Of a DNA stretch of 64,000 nt, positions 16,982-26,569 are shown piece after piece (the first letter of the stretch is position 1; each line of letters begins with the position of its first letter). A program made the position numbers and the translations under genes. The notes beneath the pieces were generated by a model. It did not search any database, was not told the origin of the DNA, and saw nothing but the letters and a program-made list of their open reading frames with translations. This DNA is from CALAED01 sp035765195 (GTDB taxonomy: Bacteria > Actinomycetota > Actinomycetes > Streptosporangiales > Streptosporangiaceae): the NCBI GenBank assembly GCA_035765195.1, contig DASTYC010000038.1, positions 620,001 through 684,000 on the forward strand, given 5' to 3'.

Positions 16982-19438
16982 ATGACCGGATTTCGGCGCC
17001 CTGCCCGATTGCGCCTCCCCGCCGGCCCGGCGAGCCGGGCCGGCAGCGCGATGCTTGCGATGGTCGTGCTGGCGACCGTGCTCGCGGTCGGGGCCGGCGT
17101 CGGCTACTCGGTGGCCAGGCCGCTGCTGCTCGGCGACGGGTCGGCCTTCCTGGAGCGCGACCACACGGTCGTGCGCGTCAACGGCGCGACCGGGGAGGCC
17201 GACGCCGAGTCGGGTCAGGTCGCCACCGGCAGCGAGCAGGTACAGACCGTACGGCTGCCGGACGGCCGGGTCGTGGCCGTCAACAAGGAGACCGGCGCCG
17301 TCACCGTGATCGACGGCGCCACCATGGCGTCCACCCGTCGTCCCGGGGCGGGCGGCGGGCCGTCGACCGCGAAGGGGCTGGAGCCGATCGCCACGAAATC
17401 CGGCGGCTATCTCGTCAACATGGGGAACGGCACCGTCCAGGAACTGCCCCCGCCGGGTCGCGCGGCACCGCCCGCTCCCGTCCCCGTCCGAGGGGGCATC
17501 CGCGCCGCGGTGCCCGCCGGCGACTCGTTGTGGGTGCTGACGGAGGGCGACGAACTCGTCGAGATGCGCGCCGGGCGCGAGGTGCGCCGATTCGGTCTCG
17601 GCGAGGCGCTGAACGGGATCACCGTCGCCGACGGCCATCCGGTGGCCGTGTCACGGCTGGGCAAGGCGTACGTCGTGGACTCCGATCAGCCGCACCTGAT
17701 CGGCGTGCTCGGGCTCTCCGGCGACGAGGTCGTGTTCGGCTCGTGGCGGGGGGCCGGCCGTTACGTCCTGGCCGCGGACAACGCCACCCATCGGGTCGCC
17801 GTCCTCGATCCGCGCACCGGGCGGGTCGTGCGGCCGACGCTTGACGTCCCGTACATCACCCGGCTGGGGCCGCCGGTGGTGCTCGAGGAGTACGCCTATG
17901 TGCCCGACTACACGGGCTCGCGCCTGTGGCGGGTCAACGCGGCCACCGGCGCGGTCGACGGCCGGTTGCGCGTGCCCAAGGGCGACGGCAGCGGCTTCGA
18001 TCTCCAGGTGAGCGGCGGCCATATCTGGGCCAACAACCAGTACGACCCGTACGCACTGATCGTCGACCGCGACGGGCGCGACCACCGGGCCGACAAGGCC
18101 CCCGGCCCCGAGCCTCGTGGCACCGCCACGGCCGGTGGCCCGGGACGGCCGGGACACGGACCGCGTCCGGGGATGCCGCGGGCCCCGGGCCGCTCCGACG
18201 GGCCGCCGCGACGTGAGTCGGTGAGCCCAGGACAGGTGCCGTCGACGCTCGGGTTGCCCCACGACGATGCCTGCCGCCTCATCAACAGGGCCGGGTTCGG
18301 CTGCCGGGAGCGGACCGATCCGACCGGAGTCACCGACCCCGACCAGGTCGGCGCCGTCGCGAGCCAGGACCCGCCCGCCGGGACGGCGAAACCCGGCACG
18401 ACCGTCACCATCACCTACCCGGACACCTTCACCATGCCGGACGTGCGCGGCCAGTCGCAGGGCGAGGCGTGCGCGCGGCTCAGGAAGTACACGTTGCGCT
18501 GCCGGCCCGCTCCCGGCCTGGCTGCGGCGGGCGCGCACCGGCCCGGTGAGGTGTATGAGCAGAATCCGGGCCAGGGGACGGTCGCCAGGGAGGGCGACAC
18601 GGCGCGCCTGCTCTTCTACGGCGGGAACGGCCCGGTGGGCCGCTACGTCGGCAGGAACGTCGACGAGGCGTGCGCCCAGGTGGAGGCCGACGGATTTCAA
18701 TGCCGACCGCAAAAGGGCCGGACCGCCGCCGGCACGGACCTGCAGCCGCGCACGATCTACCAGCAGGATCCGCCGCCGGGCACGCGGCAGGACATCAAAC
18801 GGCCGGTCGCGCTCACGTTCTACAGCGACACGAACACCGTGCCCGACGTCAAGGGCAAGGACCGGGACGAGGCCTGCGCGGTGCTGTCGCAAGCCGGGTT
18901 CGCCTGCGCTGACAACCATGCGCTCGCGGCCAACTACCGCATCGTCAACGACGAGGACGGCATCGGCGGCGAGCAGCCGATCGGCACCCCCGTCAACATC
19001 TACTGGTCGCGGTGGCAACCGGTGACGTTCTCCATCACCCAAGGTCCCGTCCACGTGTGGACGCTGCACCAGGGCGCCGGCCACTTCACCGTCGGCGCCG
19101 CCTATCCGCCGGGCGCGGACATCCCCGGCGCGCGGACGGTGAACGGCTTCATATGCACGTCCGGCGGCGATCGATGCCGGGGCCTGGACGAAAACCACCT
19201 GTACACCCTCAGCACCGATCCCGCGCTGGGGGTGGAGCGTCCGCGCTGGCGGGGTCCGACGCCGACCGCCGTGTTCATGGACTGCGCCCTCGTCCAGGGT
19301 GCGGGCGCCCGACCGATCTATCGAGCGTGGCGGGACTTCGGCGGCTGGCCCACCAGCGGTCGCGGGTACCGAGAGGAAGGCATCACGAGCGACCCCACAG
19401 GCTGGGAGGACAACGAGCTGCTCGGTTGCGTCTGGTGA
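16982..19438 (+). CDS. membrane-anchored beta-propeller protein with four Cys-containing PASTA-like repeats
   Basis: 818 residues. One N-terminal membrane helix (about 22-45) is followed by an outer domain with repeated YVxD/TGxV patterns suggesting a propeller (about 55-375), a Gly/Pro-rich linker, then four PASTA-like repeats (about 415-680). Each repeat carries a DEAC...C pair: DDACRLINRAGFGC, EACARLRKYTLRC, EACAQVEADGFQC, EACAVLSQAGFAC. Paired cysteines suggest disulfide-locked repeats. A final Cys-containing domain follows. GAGG lies about 7 nt before the ATG. It is probably the outer-face partner of the secretion cluster. Confidence 0.8.
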   Translation: MTGFRRPARLRLPAGPASRAGSAMLAMVVLATVLAVGAGVGYSVARPLLLGDGSAFLERDHTVVRVNGATGEADAESGQVATGSEQVQTVRLPDGRVVAVNKETGAVTVIDGATMASTRRPGAGGGPSTAKGLEPIATKSGGYLVNMGNGTVQELPPPGRAAPPAPVPVRGGIRAAVPAGDSLWVLTEGDELVEMRAGREVRRFGLGEALNGITVADGHPVAVSRLGKAYVVDSDQPHLIGVLGLSGDEVVFGSWRGAGRYVLAADNATHRVAVLDPRTGRVVRPTLDVPYITRLGPPVVLEEYAYVPDYTGSRLWRVNAATGAVDGRLRVPKGDGSGFDLQVSGGHIWANNQYDPYALIVDRDGRDHRADKAPGPEPRGTATAGGPGRPGHGPRPGMPRAPGRSDGPPRRESVSPGQVPSTLGLPHDDACRLINRAGFGCRERTDPTGVTDPDQVGAVASQDPPAGTAKPGTTVTITYPDTFTMPDVRGQSQGEACARLRKYTLRCRPAPGLAAAGAHRPGEVYEQNPGQGTVAREGDTARLLFYGGNGPVGRYVGRNVDEACAQVEADGFQCRPQKGRTAAGTDLQPRTIYQQDPPPGTRQDIKRPVALTFYSDTNTVPDVKGKDRDEACAVLSQAGFACADNHALAANYRIVNDEDGIGGEQPIGTPVNIYWSRWQPVTFSITQGPVHVWTLHQGAGHFTVGAAYPPGADIPGARTVNGFICTSGGDRCRGLDENHLYTLSTDPALGVERPRWRGPTPTAVFMDCALVQGAGARPIYRAWRDFGGWPTSGRGYREEGITSDPTGWEDNELLGCVW

Positions 19439-19525
19439 CCGGAGCAGGAGCGGAGCCGGCGGTGAGGTCCGGGTCGACCACCCGGGCCGGACGCCGCCGG
19501 GGAAACTCGGGTCGCCCGTGACGGC

Positions 19526-19549
19526 GGCCTCCGCCTCGTGGCGGAGGCC
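19526..19549. terminator. bidirectional terminator hairpin
   Basis: A perfect 10-bp stem, GGCCTCCGCC (19526-19535) and GGCGGAGGCC (19540-19549), with a TCGT loop lies between the convergent propeller/PASTA gene and the ABC permease. There is no strong T-tract, as is common in actinomycetes. Position and stem strength make it a likely terminator for both sides. Confidence 0.65.
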
Positions 19550-19640
19550 GGACCAGCGGATAGTTGCCGGTGGGCTCGGCCGTGCGCGCCGGGCATCGTG
19601 TCACTATGCGGCACTCACGTCCGGACCGAACGGATTCGGA

Positions 19641-20390
19641 TCAGGCGTGGCGGATGGCGCGGGTGCCGACGAACAGGCCCAGGGCCGCCACGGCCACCGC
19701 CGCGATCAGCCCGCCGCCGACCGCGGCGGTGGCGACGTCGCCGCCGAACAGCGCGCGCTCGGCGTCCACGATGTACGACAGCGGGTTGAGCTGCGAGAGG
19801 AAGCGCAGCCAGCCCGGCCCGCCGTCGATCGGCAGCAGCATCCCGGCGAGCAGCAGCAGCGGGAACAGCAGCGACTGCTGCACCGCCCAGAACATCCAGT
19901 CCTGGCTCTTCGACGCCAGCGCCAGCGTGTAGGACAGCGCCCCGAGCCCGACGCAGAAGACCGCCAGCATCAGCAGGCCGATCAGGGCGCCGGCCAGGTG
20001 CAGGTGGAACCCGAACGGAATGGTGGCCGCGATGATGAAGGCCGTCTGAGCGAACATCGGCGCGGTCTCCTTCAGCGCCCGCCCGACGATCAGCGCCGGG
20101 CGGCGGAGCGGCGAGACGAGCATCCGCTCGTGCGACCCTGTCTGCATCTCCAGCAGCAGGTTCGCCCCCGTGGTCGAGGTGCCGAACAGGCAGGACATCA
20201 CGATGATGCCCGGGACGAACCACTGCAACGCAGGCTCGCCGCCGACCGAGTCCGGAAGGAGCGGGGCGAACAGCGCCAGGAAGAACAGCGGCTGCACGAT
20301 CGTGAAGATCACGGAGAACGGGTTGCGCAGCACGGGACGCAGCTCCCGGCTGAAGACCGTGACGGTGTCGGTGACCATGGTGGTGCTCAT
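19641..20390 (-). CDS. ABC-2 type transporter permease (DrrB-like)
   Basis: 249 residues with about six membrane helices and the ABC-2 family pattern FSRELRPVLRNPFSVIFTIVQP at the N-terminus. The middle has RPALIVGRALKE and the end SQLNPLSYIVDAERA, as in daunorubicin-type DrrB permeases. Its start overlaps the ATPase gene by 4 bp, so the two are translated together and form one exporter. Substrate unknown. A WYL regulator is divergent upstream. Confidence 0.9.
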   Translation of the reverse strand: MSTTMVTDTVTVFSRELRPVLRNPFSVIFTIVQPLFFLALFAPLLPDSVGGEPALQWFVPGIIVMSCLFGTSTTGANLLLEMQTGSHERMLVSPLRRPALIVGRALKETAPMFAQTAFIIAATIPFGFHLHLAGALIGLLMLAVFCVGLGALSYTLALASKSQDWMFWAVQQSLLFPLLLLAGMLLPIDGGPGWLRFLSQLNPLSYIVDAERALFGGDVATAAVGGGLIAAVAVAALGLFVGTRAIRHA

Positions 20391-21418
20391 GCCGCGTACT
20401 CCTCGATGGTGGTGGCGGACGTTTTGGCGGACGTTTCGGGGGCGATGGGGGCCGCGCCGTCTTCGCGGAGGCTGCGGCCGGTGAGGTTGAGGAAGACGTC
20501 GTCGAGCGTGGGGCGGGCCACCTCGACGCCGGTCACCGTGACGCCGGCGTCTTCGAGGCTCCGCAACAGCTTCGGCACCAGCCGGGTGCCGCCGGGGGCC
20601 CTGATGACGAGGCCGGCGCCGCTCTGCTCGAGTTGCGCGCCATCGGTGATGCCGGCCGAGTGCGCCATCGCCCGCCGCGCGTCGTGCTCGCGGTCGAACG
20701 TCAGGCTGATCCGATCGCCGGCGTAGTCGGCCTTGAGCCGTGCCGGGGTGTCATCGGCGATGAGCCGCCCATGGTCGATGACGATGACCCGTTCGGCCAG
20801 TTGGTCGGCCTCGTCGAGGTAGTGGGTGGTCAAGACGATCGTGGTGCCGTGCTCGGCGCGCAGCCGGCGGATGTGCTCTTGCAGGTTGGCCCGGTTCTGC
20901 GGGTCGAGGCCGGTGGACGGCTCGTCCAGGAACAGCAGGCGCGGCGAGTGGATCAGGCCCATCGCGATGTCCAGCCGCCTGCGCTGGCCGCCGGACAGCG
21001 ACGAGGTGACGCGGTCGGCGACGCTCTCCAGATCGAGCGAGGCGATGAGCTCGGCGGCCTTGGCGCGCGCCGCGGCGGTGCTCATCCCGTACGCCCGGCC
21101 CTGGCTGATCAGCTCGTCGCGGCCCCGCTGGTTGTGCCCGGCTCCGTTGCCCTGGCCGATGTACCCGATGCGGCCGCGCACCTCGCGCTGGGCGGTCACG
21201 ACGTCGAACCCGGCAACCTCGGCGGTGCCCGAGGTGGGCTTCAGCAGCGTGGTGAGCATCCGCAGCGTGGTGCTCTTGCCCGCTCCGTTGGGCCCGAGCA
21301 GCGCCACCATCTCACCGGACCGGACGTCGAGGTCGAGGTCGCGTACGGCCTCCACCTTCTCCTTCTTGACGGTGAAGTGCCTGGTCAGTCCGTGTGCGCG
21401 AATCATCGTGGTGTCCAT
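20387..21418 (-). CDS. ABC transporter ATP-binding protein (DrrA-like)
   Basis: 343 residues. Walker A is GPNGAGKSTT (about 42-51), signature LSGGQRRRLDIAM, Walker B LLFLDEPSTGLDP, H-loop TTHYLDEADQ, and a C-terminal extension typical of DrrA proteins. No Shine-Dalgarno precedes the ATG. A -10 (TAACGT on the minus strand, 21426-21431) lies 7 nt upstream, so the mRNA is probably leaderless. It pairs with the permease downstream to form an exporter or resistance pump. Confidence 0.92.
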   Translation of the reverse strand: MDTTMIRAHGLTRHFTVKKEKVEAVRDLDLDVRSGEMVALLGPNGAGKSTTLRMLTTLLKPTSGTAEVAGFDVVTAQREVRGRIGYIGQGNGAGHNQRGRDELISQGRAYGMSTAAARAKAAELIASLDLESVADRVTSSLSGGQRRRLDIAMGLIHSPRLLFLDEPSTGLDPQNRANLQEHIRRLRAEHGTTIVLTTHYLDEADQLAERVIVIDHGRLIADDTPARLKADYAGDRISLTFDREHDARRAMAHSAGITDGAQLEQSGAGLVIRAPGGTRLVPKLLRSLEDAGVTVTGVEVARPTLDDVFLNLTGRSLREDGAAPIAPETSAKTSATTIEEYAA

Positions 21419-21425
21419 GTGAACT

Positions 21426-21457
21426 ACGTTAGGATCAATACCGGCCAGTTTCTGACC
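21426..21457 (-). promoter_or_regulatory. leaderless promoter of the ABC exporter with overlapping operator-like site
   Basis: On the minus strand the -10 is TAACGT (21431-21426), 7 nt before the ATPase ATG. About 11 bp further upstream lies a near-palindrome, GGCCAG-TTT-CTGACC on the plus strand (21443-21457, one mismatch), covering the expected -35. This is a likely binding site for the divergent WYL regulator. Confidence 0.45.
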
Positions 21458-21480
21458 TGAATTTGGCGGATTCTAGATTC

Positions 21481-22488
21481 ATGGCGAACACGAGCGCACG
21501 GATGCTGCGGCTGCTGTCGTTGCTGCAGACCCATCGGTTCTGGCCGGGCCAGGAGCTGGCCGAACGGCTGGAGGTGAGCGAGCGGACGCTGCGGCGCGAC
21601 GTCGACCGCCTGCGCGAGCTCGGCTATCCGGTGAACGCCAGCCGCGGCGTCGCCGGCGGCTACCAGCTGCAGTCCGGCGCCGCGATGCCGCCGCTGCTGC
21701 TCGACGACGAGGAGGCGGTGGCCATCGCGGTCGGGCTGCGCACCGCGGCCGGCGGCGCCGTCGACGGCATCGAGGAGACGTCCGTACGGGCGTTGGCCAA
21801 GGTGATCCAGGTGATGCCGCCGCGGCTGCGCCGGCGGGTCGACGCCCTGCAGGCCTACACGGTGCCCGCCTTCTGGGGGTGGGGCGGACGCGGCGGCGGA
21901 GGTGCGGGCGGAGGCGCGGGCGGCGGCGCTGCCGTGGACGCCATCGCGCTGACGGTGATCGCCCAGGCCTGCCGCGACGACGAGCGGCTGCGGTTCGGCT
22001 ACACGACCCGCGACGGCAGGGTCGCGACGCGGCTGGTCGAGCCGCATCGGCTGGTGTCGCTGGGCCGGCGCTGGTATCTCGTCGCCTACGACACCGACCG
22101 CCACGACTGGCGCATCTTCCGGGTCGACCGGCTCACCGACCCGGTGGCGACCGGCGCCAGGTTCCGGCAGCGCGAGCTGCCCGGCGGCGACGCCGCGGCG
22201 TTCGTACGCGACCAGATCTCCTCGATGCCCGCCCAGTACCAGGTCGTGGTCGAGGTATCCGCGCCGGCCGCCGACGTCGAACGCGTGGTGTCGCGCTGGG
22301 GCACCGTCGAAGCCGTCGACGACCGCTCCTGCCGGCTGCTGATGAGCGTCGACGCGCTGGAGTGGCCGGCGTTCGTGCTGGCGACCGTGGGCGCCGACTT
22401 CCAGGTCGTCCAGCCCGACGAACTGCGCGACTACCTGCGGACGACGGCCGGCCTGCTCGCCCGCAACACGGCGCCGAGCCCGCGCTGA
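21481..22488 (+). CDS. HTH-WYL domain transcriptional regulator (YafY-like)
   Basis: 335 residues from the ATG at 21481; an in-frame TTG at 21463 would add six. The winged helix (about 1-60) has LEVSERTLRRDVDRLRELGYPV. A WYL domain follows (about 160-220) with RLVEPHRLVSLGRRWYLVAYD, then a WCX-like C-terminus. A glycine-rich stretch (about residues 135-150) links the halves. These proteins sense small ligands or nucleic-acid-like molecules through WYL. Divergent placement from the exporter genes suggests it controls them. Confidence 0.88.
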   Translation: MANTSARMLRLLSLLQTHRFWPGQELAERLEVSERTLRRDVDRLRELGYPVNASRGVAGGYQLQSGAAMPPLLLDDEEAVAIAVGLRTAAGGAVDGIEETSVRALAKVIQVMPPRLRRRVDALQAYTVPAFWGWGGRGGGGAGGGAGGGAAVDAIALTVIAQACRDDERLRFGYTTRDGRVATRLVEPHRLVSLGRRWYLVAYDTDRHDWRIFRVDRLTDPVATGARFRQRELPGGDAAAFVRDQISSMPAQYQVVVEVSAPAADVERVVSRWGTVEAVDDRSCRLLMSVDALEWPAFVLATVGADFQVVQPDELRDYLRTTAGLLARNTAPSPR

Positions 22489-22500
22489 CCGGAGGCCGGG

Positions 22501-23754
22501 TCAGGTGTACTCGGCCAGCTTGGCCTTGGCCGCCTGCTCGTAGTTCTCGTCCGAGACGTACACGTGCTGCCGGGCCGCGATCAGGTTGCGCAGATGCCGC
22601 TGCATCGGATGCTCCAGCGCCAGCGCCCGGCCCCCCGCATAGCGCATGATCTGGTCGACCAGATCGGTGCACTCCTCGACGACCAGCGTGTGCTGGGCGA
22701 GCTGGCGCGGCACGAACGACGCGTCCGGCTCACGGCCGGTCCGCGCCGCGGCCCAGCACTCCGCGACCGTGTCGCGATAGAGCAGCCGCATCGCCCGCAG
22801 CCGGCACTCGGCCCGGCTGATCTCCTTCTGGAACGCCGCCCGCTCGCTGAGGTAGACGCGGCTCAGCCGCCGATCGGTCGCGCTCGCCAGCGCGTACATG
22901 TCATCGATCGCCCGGCGCGCGATGCCGACGACGACCGGGCTCAGCTCGTTCGACACGAAGAGCACCCGGGCCTGCCGGAACAGATCGCCGCCGCGCACGG
23001 GGGGCATGGCGAACCAGTCGAACGCGCGGCCGGCGGGCACGAACACGTCGGCGAGGGAGAAGTCGCCGCTGCCCGTCCCCTGCAGGCCGGCGGCGTACCA
23101 CGTGTCGTGCCGGGACGCCTGTGCCTTCGGGACCACCACGAGGATCTGGCCGCTCCCCTGGCCGAGTCCCCCGCCCCGGCCGTCGCCGGTTTCTGCCGCG
23201 TGGCCGGCACCGGGGCGTGAGCCGGCCACGCGACAGCCGCCGACAAGCCAGTCGGCGTGCTCGATTCCGCTGCAGAAACTCCACCGGCCGGTGACCTGGT
23301 AGCCCCCGTCGACCGGCACGGCCGTGCCGCGGGCGACGAACTGACCCGCGCAGATGGGCAGGTCGGCGGCGGTGGGCTCGGCGGGGAAGACCTCGCCGAG
23401 CCGGTCGCCGGCCACCCAGCCGGCGACCACGCCGGTCGTCCCGTTGCCGACCATCACGGTCCACGCCGCGGACGCGTCGTAGTAGGCGAGCTCCTCGAGC
23501 ACGTCGCAGAACTCCAGCGGGTCGAGTTCGCTGCCGCCCAGCTCGCGCGGCGTCTTCATCCAGAACAGGTGCAGGTCGCGCAGCAGCGCCACCACGTCGG
23601 CGGGCAGCGTACGGGCCTCTTCGGCGCGCCGGGCGGCCGCCTCGAAGGTGGCGCGGTGGGCGCGGAGCGCGTCCAGGAAGCCGTCGCGACCCTCGGGACC
23701 CTCGGGGATCTCGCCGGCGGCCGATCCCGGCCGGTCGCGATCCGGCATGGCCAT
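22501..23754 (-). CDS. acyl-CoA dehydrogenase-fold flavin monooxygenase (HsaA/DszC-like)
   Basis: 417 residues. The N-terminal helical domain has LFWMKTPRELGGSELDP and YYDASAAWTVMVGNG. A middle beta domain (GGYQVTGRWSFCSGIEHADW) and a C-terminal helical bundle (YAGGRALALEHPMQRHLRNL) complete the acyl-CoA dehydrogenase fold in its class D monooxygenase form. These enzymes use reduced flavin from a reductase, which is not seen here. ATG 23754 is chosen for GGGAGGAG about 7 nt upstream. A Gly-rich insertion lies around residues 190-205. Substrate unknown. Confidence 0.8.
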   Translation of the reverse strand: MAMPDRDRPGSAAGEIPEGPEGRDGFLDALRAHRATFEAAARRAEEARTLPADVVALLRDLHLFWMKTPRELGGSELDPLEFCDVLEELAYYDASAAWTVMVGNGTTGVVAGWVAGDRLGEVFPAEPTAADLPICAGQFVARGTAVPVDGGYQVTGRWSFCSGIEHADWLVGGCRVAGSRPGAGHAAETGDGRGGGLGQGSGQILVVVPKAQASRHDTWYAAGLQGTGSGDFSLADVFVPAGRAFDWFAMPPVRGGDLFRQARVLFVSNELSPVVVGIARRAIDDMYALASATDRRLSRVYLSERAAFQKEISRAECRLRAMRLLYRDTVAECWAAARTGREPDASFVPRQLAQHTLVVEECTDLVDQIMRYAGGRALALEHPMQRHLRNLIAARQHVYVSDENYEQAAKAKLAEYT

Positions 23755-23956
23755 CCGGCGCTCCTCCCGTTCTCTGGACGCATGGGCCCGCGCTCGCGAT
23801 GCTAGGCGCGGCACGGGCCGGGTACGAGCCGGTTCCGGCACGGACTAGCCACTTTCGGCAATGCCCGGACAAGTCGTGATCCGCCCAGTCGGCCCGGGGC
23901 CATCTAGGCTGGTGCCCCCAGGGGTCATCTCCGGCGCCCGGACGGGAGGACTTCAC

Positions 23957-24757
23957 GTGGCGACGGCCGACGGCGTGCCTGTCGAGCTCAACACGAGCGT
24001 CCCGCACATTGCCCGCATCTATGACTACTGGCTGGGCGGCAAGGACAACTTCGCCGTCGATCGAGAGGCCGCCGAGCGGGCGCTGGCCATCATGCCCAAC
24101 CTGGCCGGCAAGGCGCGGGCCAACCGCGCCTTCTTAGGGCGCGCGGTCCACCACCTCGCCGCCGAGGCGGGGATCCGCCAGTTCCTCGACATCGGCACCG
24201 GGCTGCCGGCCGCGGACAACACCCACGAGGTCGCCCAGCGCGTCGCGCCCGACTCGCGCATCGTGTACGTCGACAACGATCCCGTCGTGCTCGTCCACGC
24301 CCAGGCGATGCTCACCGGCACCCGCGAGGGCGCCACCGCCTACATCGACGCCGACGCGCGGAACATCGACGAGATCGTGGACCGGGCGGCGGCGACCCTG
24401 GACTTCTCCCGGCCCGTCGCCGTGATGCTGGTCGCGATCTTGCACTGCATCCCCGACGAGGACGAGCCGCTGCGGATCGTCACCGCACTGCGGGAGGCCG
24501 TCCCACCGGGCAGCCACCTGGTGCTCTCGCATCCGACGATGGACCTTGACCCGCAGGGGATGGCCGAGGTCGCGGCCACCTTGAACCGCGTGATGCCCAC
24601 CAAGGTCACCTACCGCTCGTACGCGCAGGTCGAGCGGTTCTTCGACGGCTGGGAACCGCTGGAGCCGGGCATCGTCCCCGCCGCGTCGTGGCGGCCCCGG
24701 CACCCGCATTCGATCGAGCCGAAGGCCATGTGGGCCGGCGTCGCGCGCAAACCCTGA
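23957..24757 (+). CDS. SAM-dependent methyltransferase, DUF574/Methyltransf_19 family
   Basis: 266 residues from GTG 23957, chosen for GGGAGGA about 6 nt upstream; the open frame extends 96 nt further without support. The family opening VPHIARIYDYWLGGKDNFAVDR is followed by the SAM-binding motif FLDIGTGLP (about residue 78) and YVDNDPVV. This family is greatly expanded in actinomycetes, and substrates are mostly unknown. A possible -10 TAGGCT lies upstream near 23907. It is divergent from the flavin monooxygenase gene. Confidence 0.88.
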   Translation: MATADGVPVELNTSVPHIARIYDYWLGGKDNFAVDREAAERALAIMPNLAGKARANRAFLGRAVHHLAAEAGIRQFLDIGTGLPAADNTHEVAQRVAPDSRIVYVDNDPVVLVHAQAMLTGTREGATAYIDADARNIDEIVDRAAATLDFSRPVAVMLVAILHCIPDEDEPLRIVTALREAVPPGSHLVLSHPTMDLDPQGMAEVAATLNRVMPTKVTYRSYAQVERFFDGWEPLEPGIVPAASWRPRHPHSIEPKAMWAGVARKP

Positions 24758-24787
24758 CGCGACGCGCGAACCGCCGGCCCGCCGCCC

Positions 24788-26398
24788 TCAGCCGCGGGCG
24801 TCCCAGAAGGCGCACTGGTGCTGCGCGGCGAGGCGGGCGTCGGAGATGAGCGTCGACCGCCCGCCGGCCCGCAATGACAACACCTGCCCGGTGCGGTCAT
24901 AGCGCGCCCACCGCGCGGACGCCGCCGCCGCAGGTCGCCCGCTCCGGACGAACGACCCCCAGTAGCGCACCATGTCGAGCGCCAGCCGCCGCTCGCCGAT
25001 GTCGAACGTCGGCGCGATCGGGGTGCCGTTGTCGAAGCTCGGCCACAGGTAGGCCAACTCGGCGGCGTGTCCCGCGCCCCACACGTACCCGGCCGGGGTC
25101 GGCGCGAGACCCGGCCCGGTCCGGTGGTCGAACTGGTACGCGTACGTCGGCGTGGCGCCGGCGAAGGCCCGCGTCAGCCCGCGGTTGGCGCAGCCGCCGA
25201 TCTGGGCGATCAGCCCGGAGTCGGTGAGGATGGCGCCGGCGCGGTAGGCCGGGGTGAACGCGTCGAAGGTCGCCGGCCACGGGTAGCGGCCGAGAACGGC
25301 ATCGGCGTCCGCCCCGAACGTCGATCGGACGAAGGCGACATATTGCTCCTCGGTCTGGCCGATGAAGCCCTGCGAGAACGTACGGCCCTCGTCCCGGTTG
25401 GCGCCGATCACGACCGGCACCCTCGCGAAGTCGCCCGCCCGTACGGCGGCGTCCGGCGCCACCGGCAGCGCCGGCACGCCGTGCGTCATGAGGAAGGAGT
25501 TCGCGCCGGACGCGGCGGTGAGCAGCTGGGTGGTCGTCTTGCCGCGCAGGCAGGGCGCCGCACCGGCGGGGTCCGCGCATCCGGCGGCCGCCGCGATCGT
25601 CGTCCCGGCCGCCTCGGCCGCGTCCAGCGGCTGGGTCACGCACGATCCGCTCTGGATGATCGCGCGGCCGAACAGGCCGCGCGAGCCCGGCGCCGTCAGG
25701 TGCGCGCACGTCGACCAGCCGCCCGCGGACTCCCCGCCGATCGTCACCTGGCGCGGGTCGCCGCCGAACGCGCCGATGTTGCGCCGCACCCAGCGCAGCG
25801 CCGCCTGCTGGTCCATGAACCCGTAGTCGCCCGACGCACCGGCTTCGGCGGTGAGGGCCGGGTGGGCCAGGTAGCCGAACACCCCGAGCCGGTAGTTGAT
25901 CGTCACCACGACGACGCCGGTGTTACGGACGATGAGGCCGGCGTCGTGCTGGTTGGAGCTGCCGTTGACCAGCCCGCCGCCGTGGATCCAGAAGAAGACC
26001 GGAAGCCGCTCCCCCGGCCGTGCCGTCGCCGGCCGCTGCACGTTCAGGTAAAGGCAGTCCTCGGTGTCGGACTCCGGCCCGTTCGTGCTCGCCCGCGCCG
26101 CGCAGCGGTTGCCGTAGGCGTCCGCCGCGCGGACGCCCCGCCACGGGGCGGCCGGCCGCGGCGGCCGCCAGCGCGCGGCGCCGACGGGCGGAGCGGCGTA
26201 CGGGACGCCGAGGAAGCTGTCGACGCCGCCGGAACGGACGCCGCGCAACGCGCCGTTCTCCGTCCGCACGACCGGCTCCGCGCCGGACGCGCGCGCCGCG
26301 GCCTGGCCGCCGATGACGACAGTGGAGAACGAGATCAACGCGGCGGCCAGGGAGGCGATGACGGACTTCGCTCCGGCGAAACGACGACGAGGTCGCAT
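24788..26398 (-). CDS. secreted carboxylesterase, type B
   Basis: 536 residues with a signal peptide (basic MRPRRRFAGAK, hydrophobic to about residue 35). The family blocks are present: FLGVPYAAPPVG, EDCLYLNVQRP, oxyanion hole FFWIHGGG, and nucleophile elbow GGESAGG (about residue 210). Glu and His of the triad are expected near NRDEGRT and GAGHAAELAYLW. It hydrolyses carboxylic esters outside the cell. It is convergent with the methyltransferase gene. Confidence 0.92.
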   Translation of the reverse strand: MRPRRRFAGAKSVIASLAAALISFSTVVIGGQAAARASGAEPVVRTENGALRGVRSGGVDSFLGVPYAAPPVGAARWRPPRPAAPWRGVRAADAYGNRCAARASTNGPESDTEDCLYLNVQRPATARPGERLPVFFWIHGGGLVNGSSNQHDAGLIVRNTGVVVVTINYRLGVFGYLAHPALTAEAGASGDYGFMDQQAALRWVRRNIGAFGGDPRQVTIGGESAGGWSTCAHLTAPGSRGLFGRAIIQSGSCVTQPLDAAEAAGTTIAAAAGCADPAGAAPCLRGKTTTQLLTAASGANSFLMTHGVPALPVAPDAAVRAGDFARVPVVIGANRDEGRTFSQGFIGQTEEQYVAFVRSTFGADADAVLGRYPWPATFDAFTPAYRAGAILTDSGLIAQIGGCANRGLTRAFAGATPTYAYQFDHRTGPGLAPTPAGYVWGAGHAAELAYLWPSFDNGTPIAPTFDIGERRLALDMVRYWGSFVRSGRPAAAASARWARYDRTGQVLSLRAGGRSTLISDARLAAQHQCAFWDARG

Positions 26399-26569
26399 GG
26401 CGTCTTCTTCCGGTCGTGGGGGCTCGCGCGACAGTCAAACTCCCCGATTCATCCGAAAATTAGCATTTCACTCATTGGCGTCAAGAAGGCTGACCCGCTC
26501 GCGATAATTGGGTCGGCTCACCACACGGCGGACGACCGGCCAGGGCGCCCGTACTTCTAGGGACGATCA

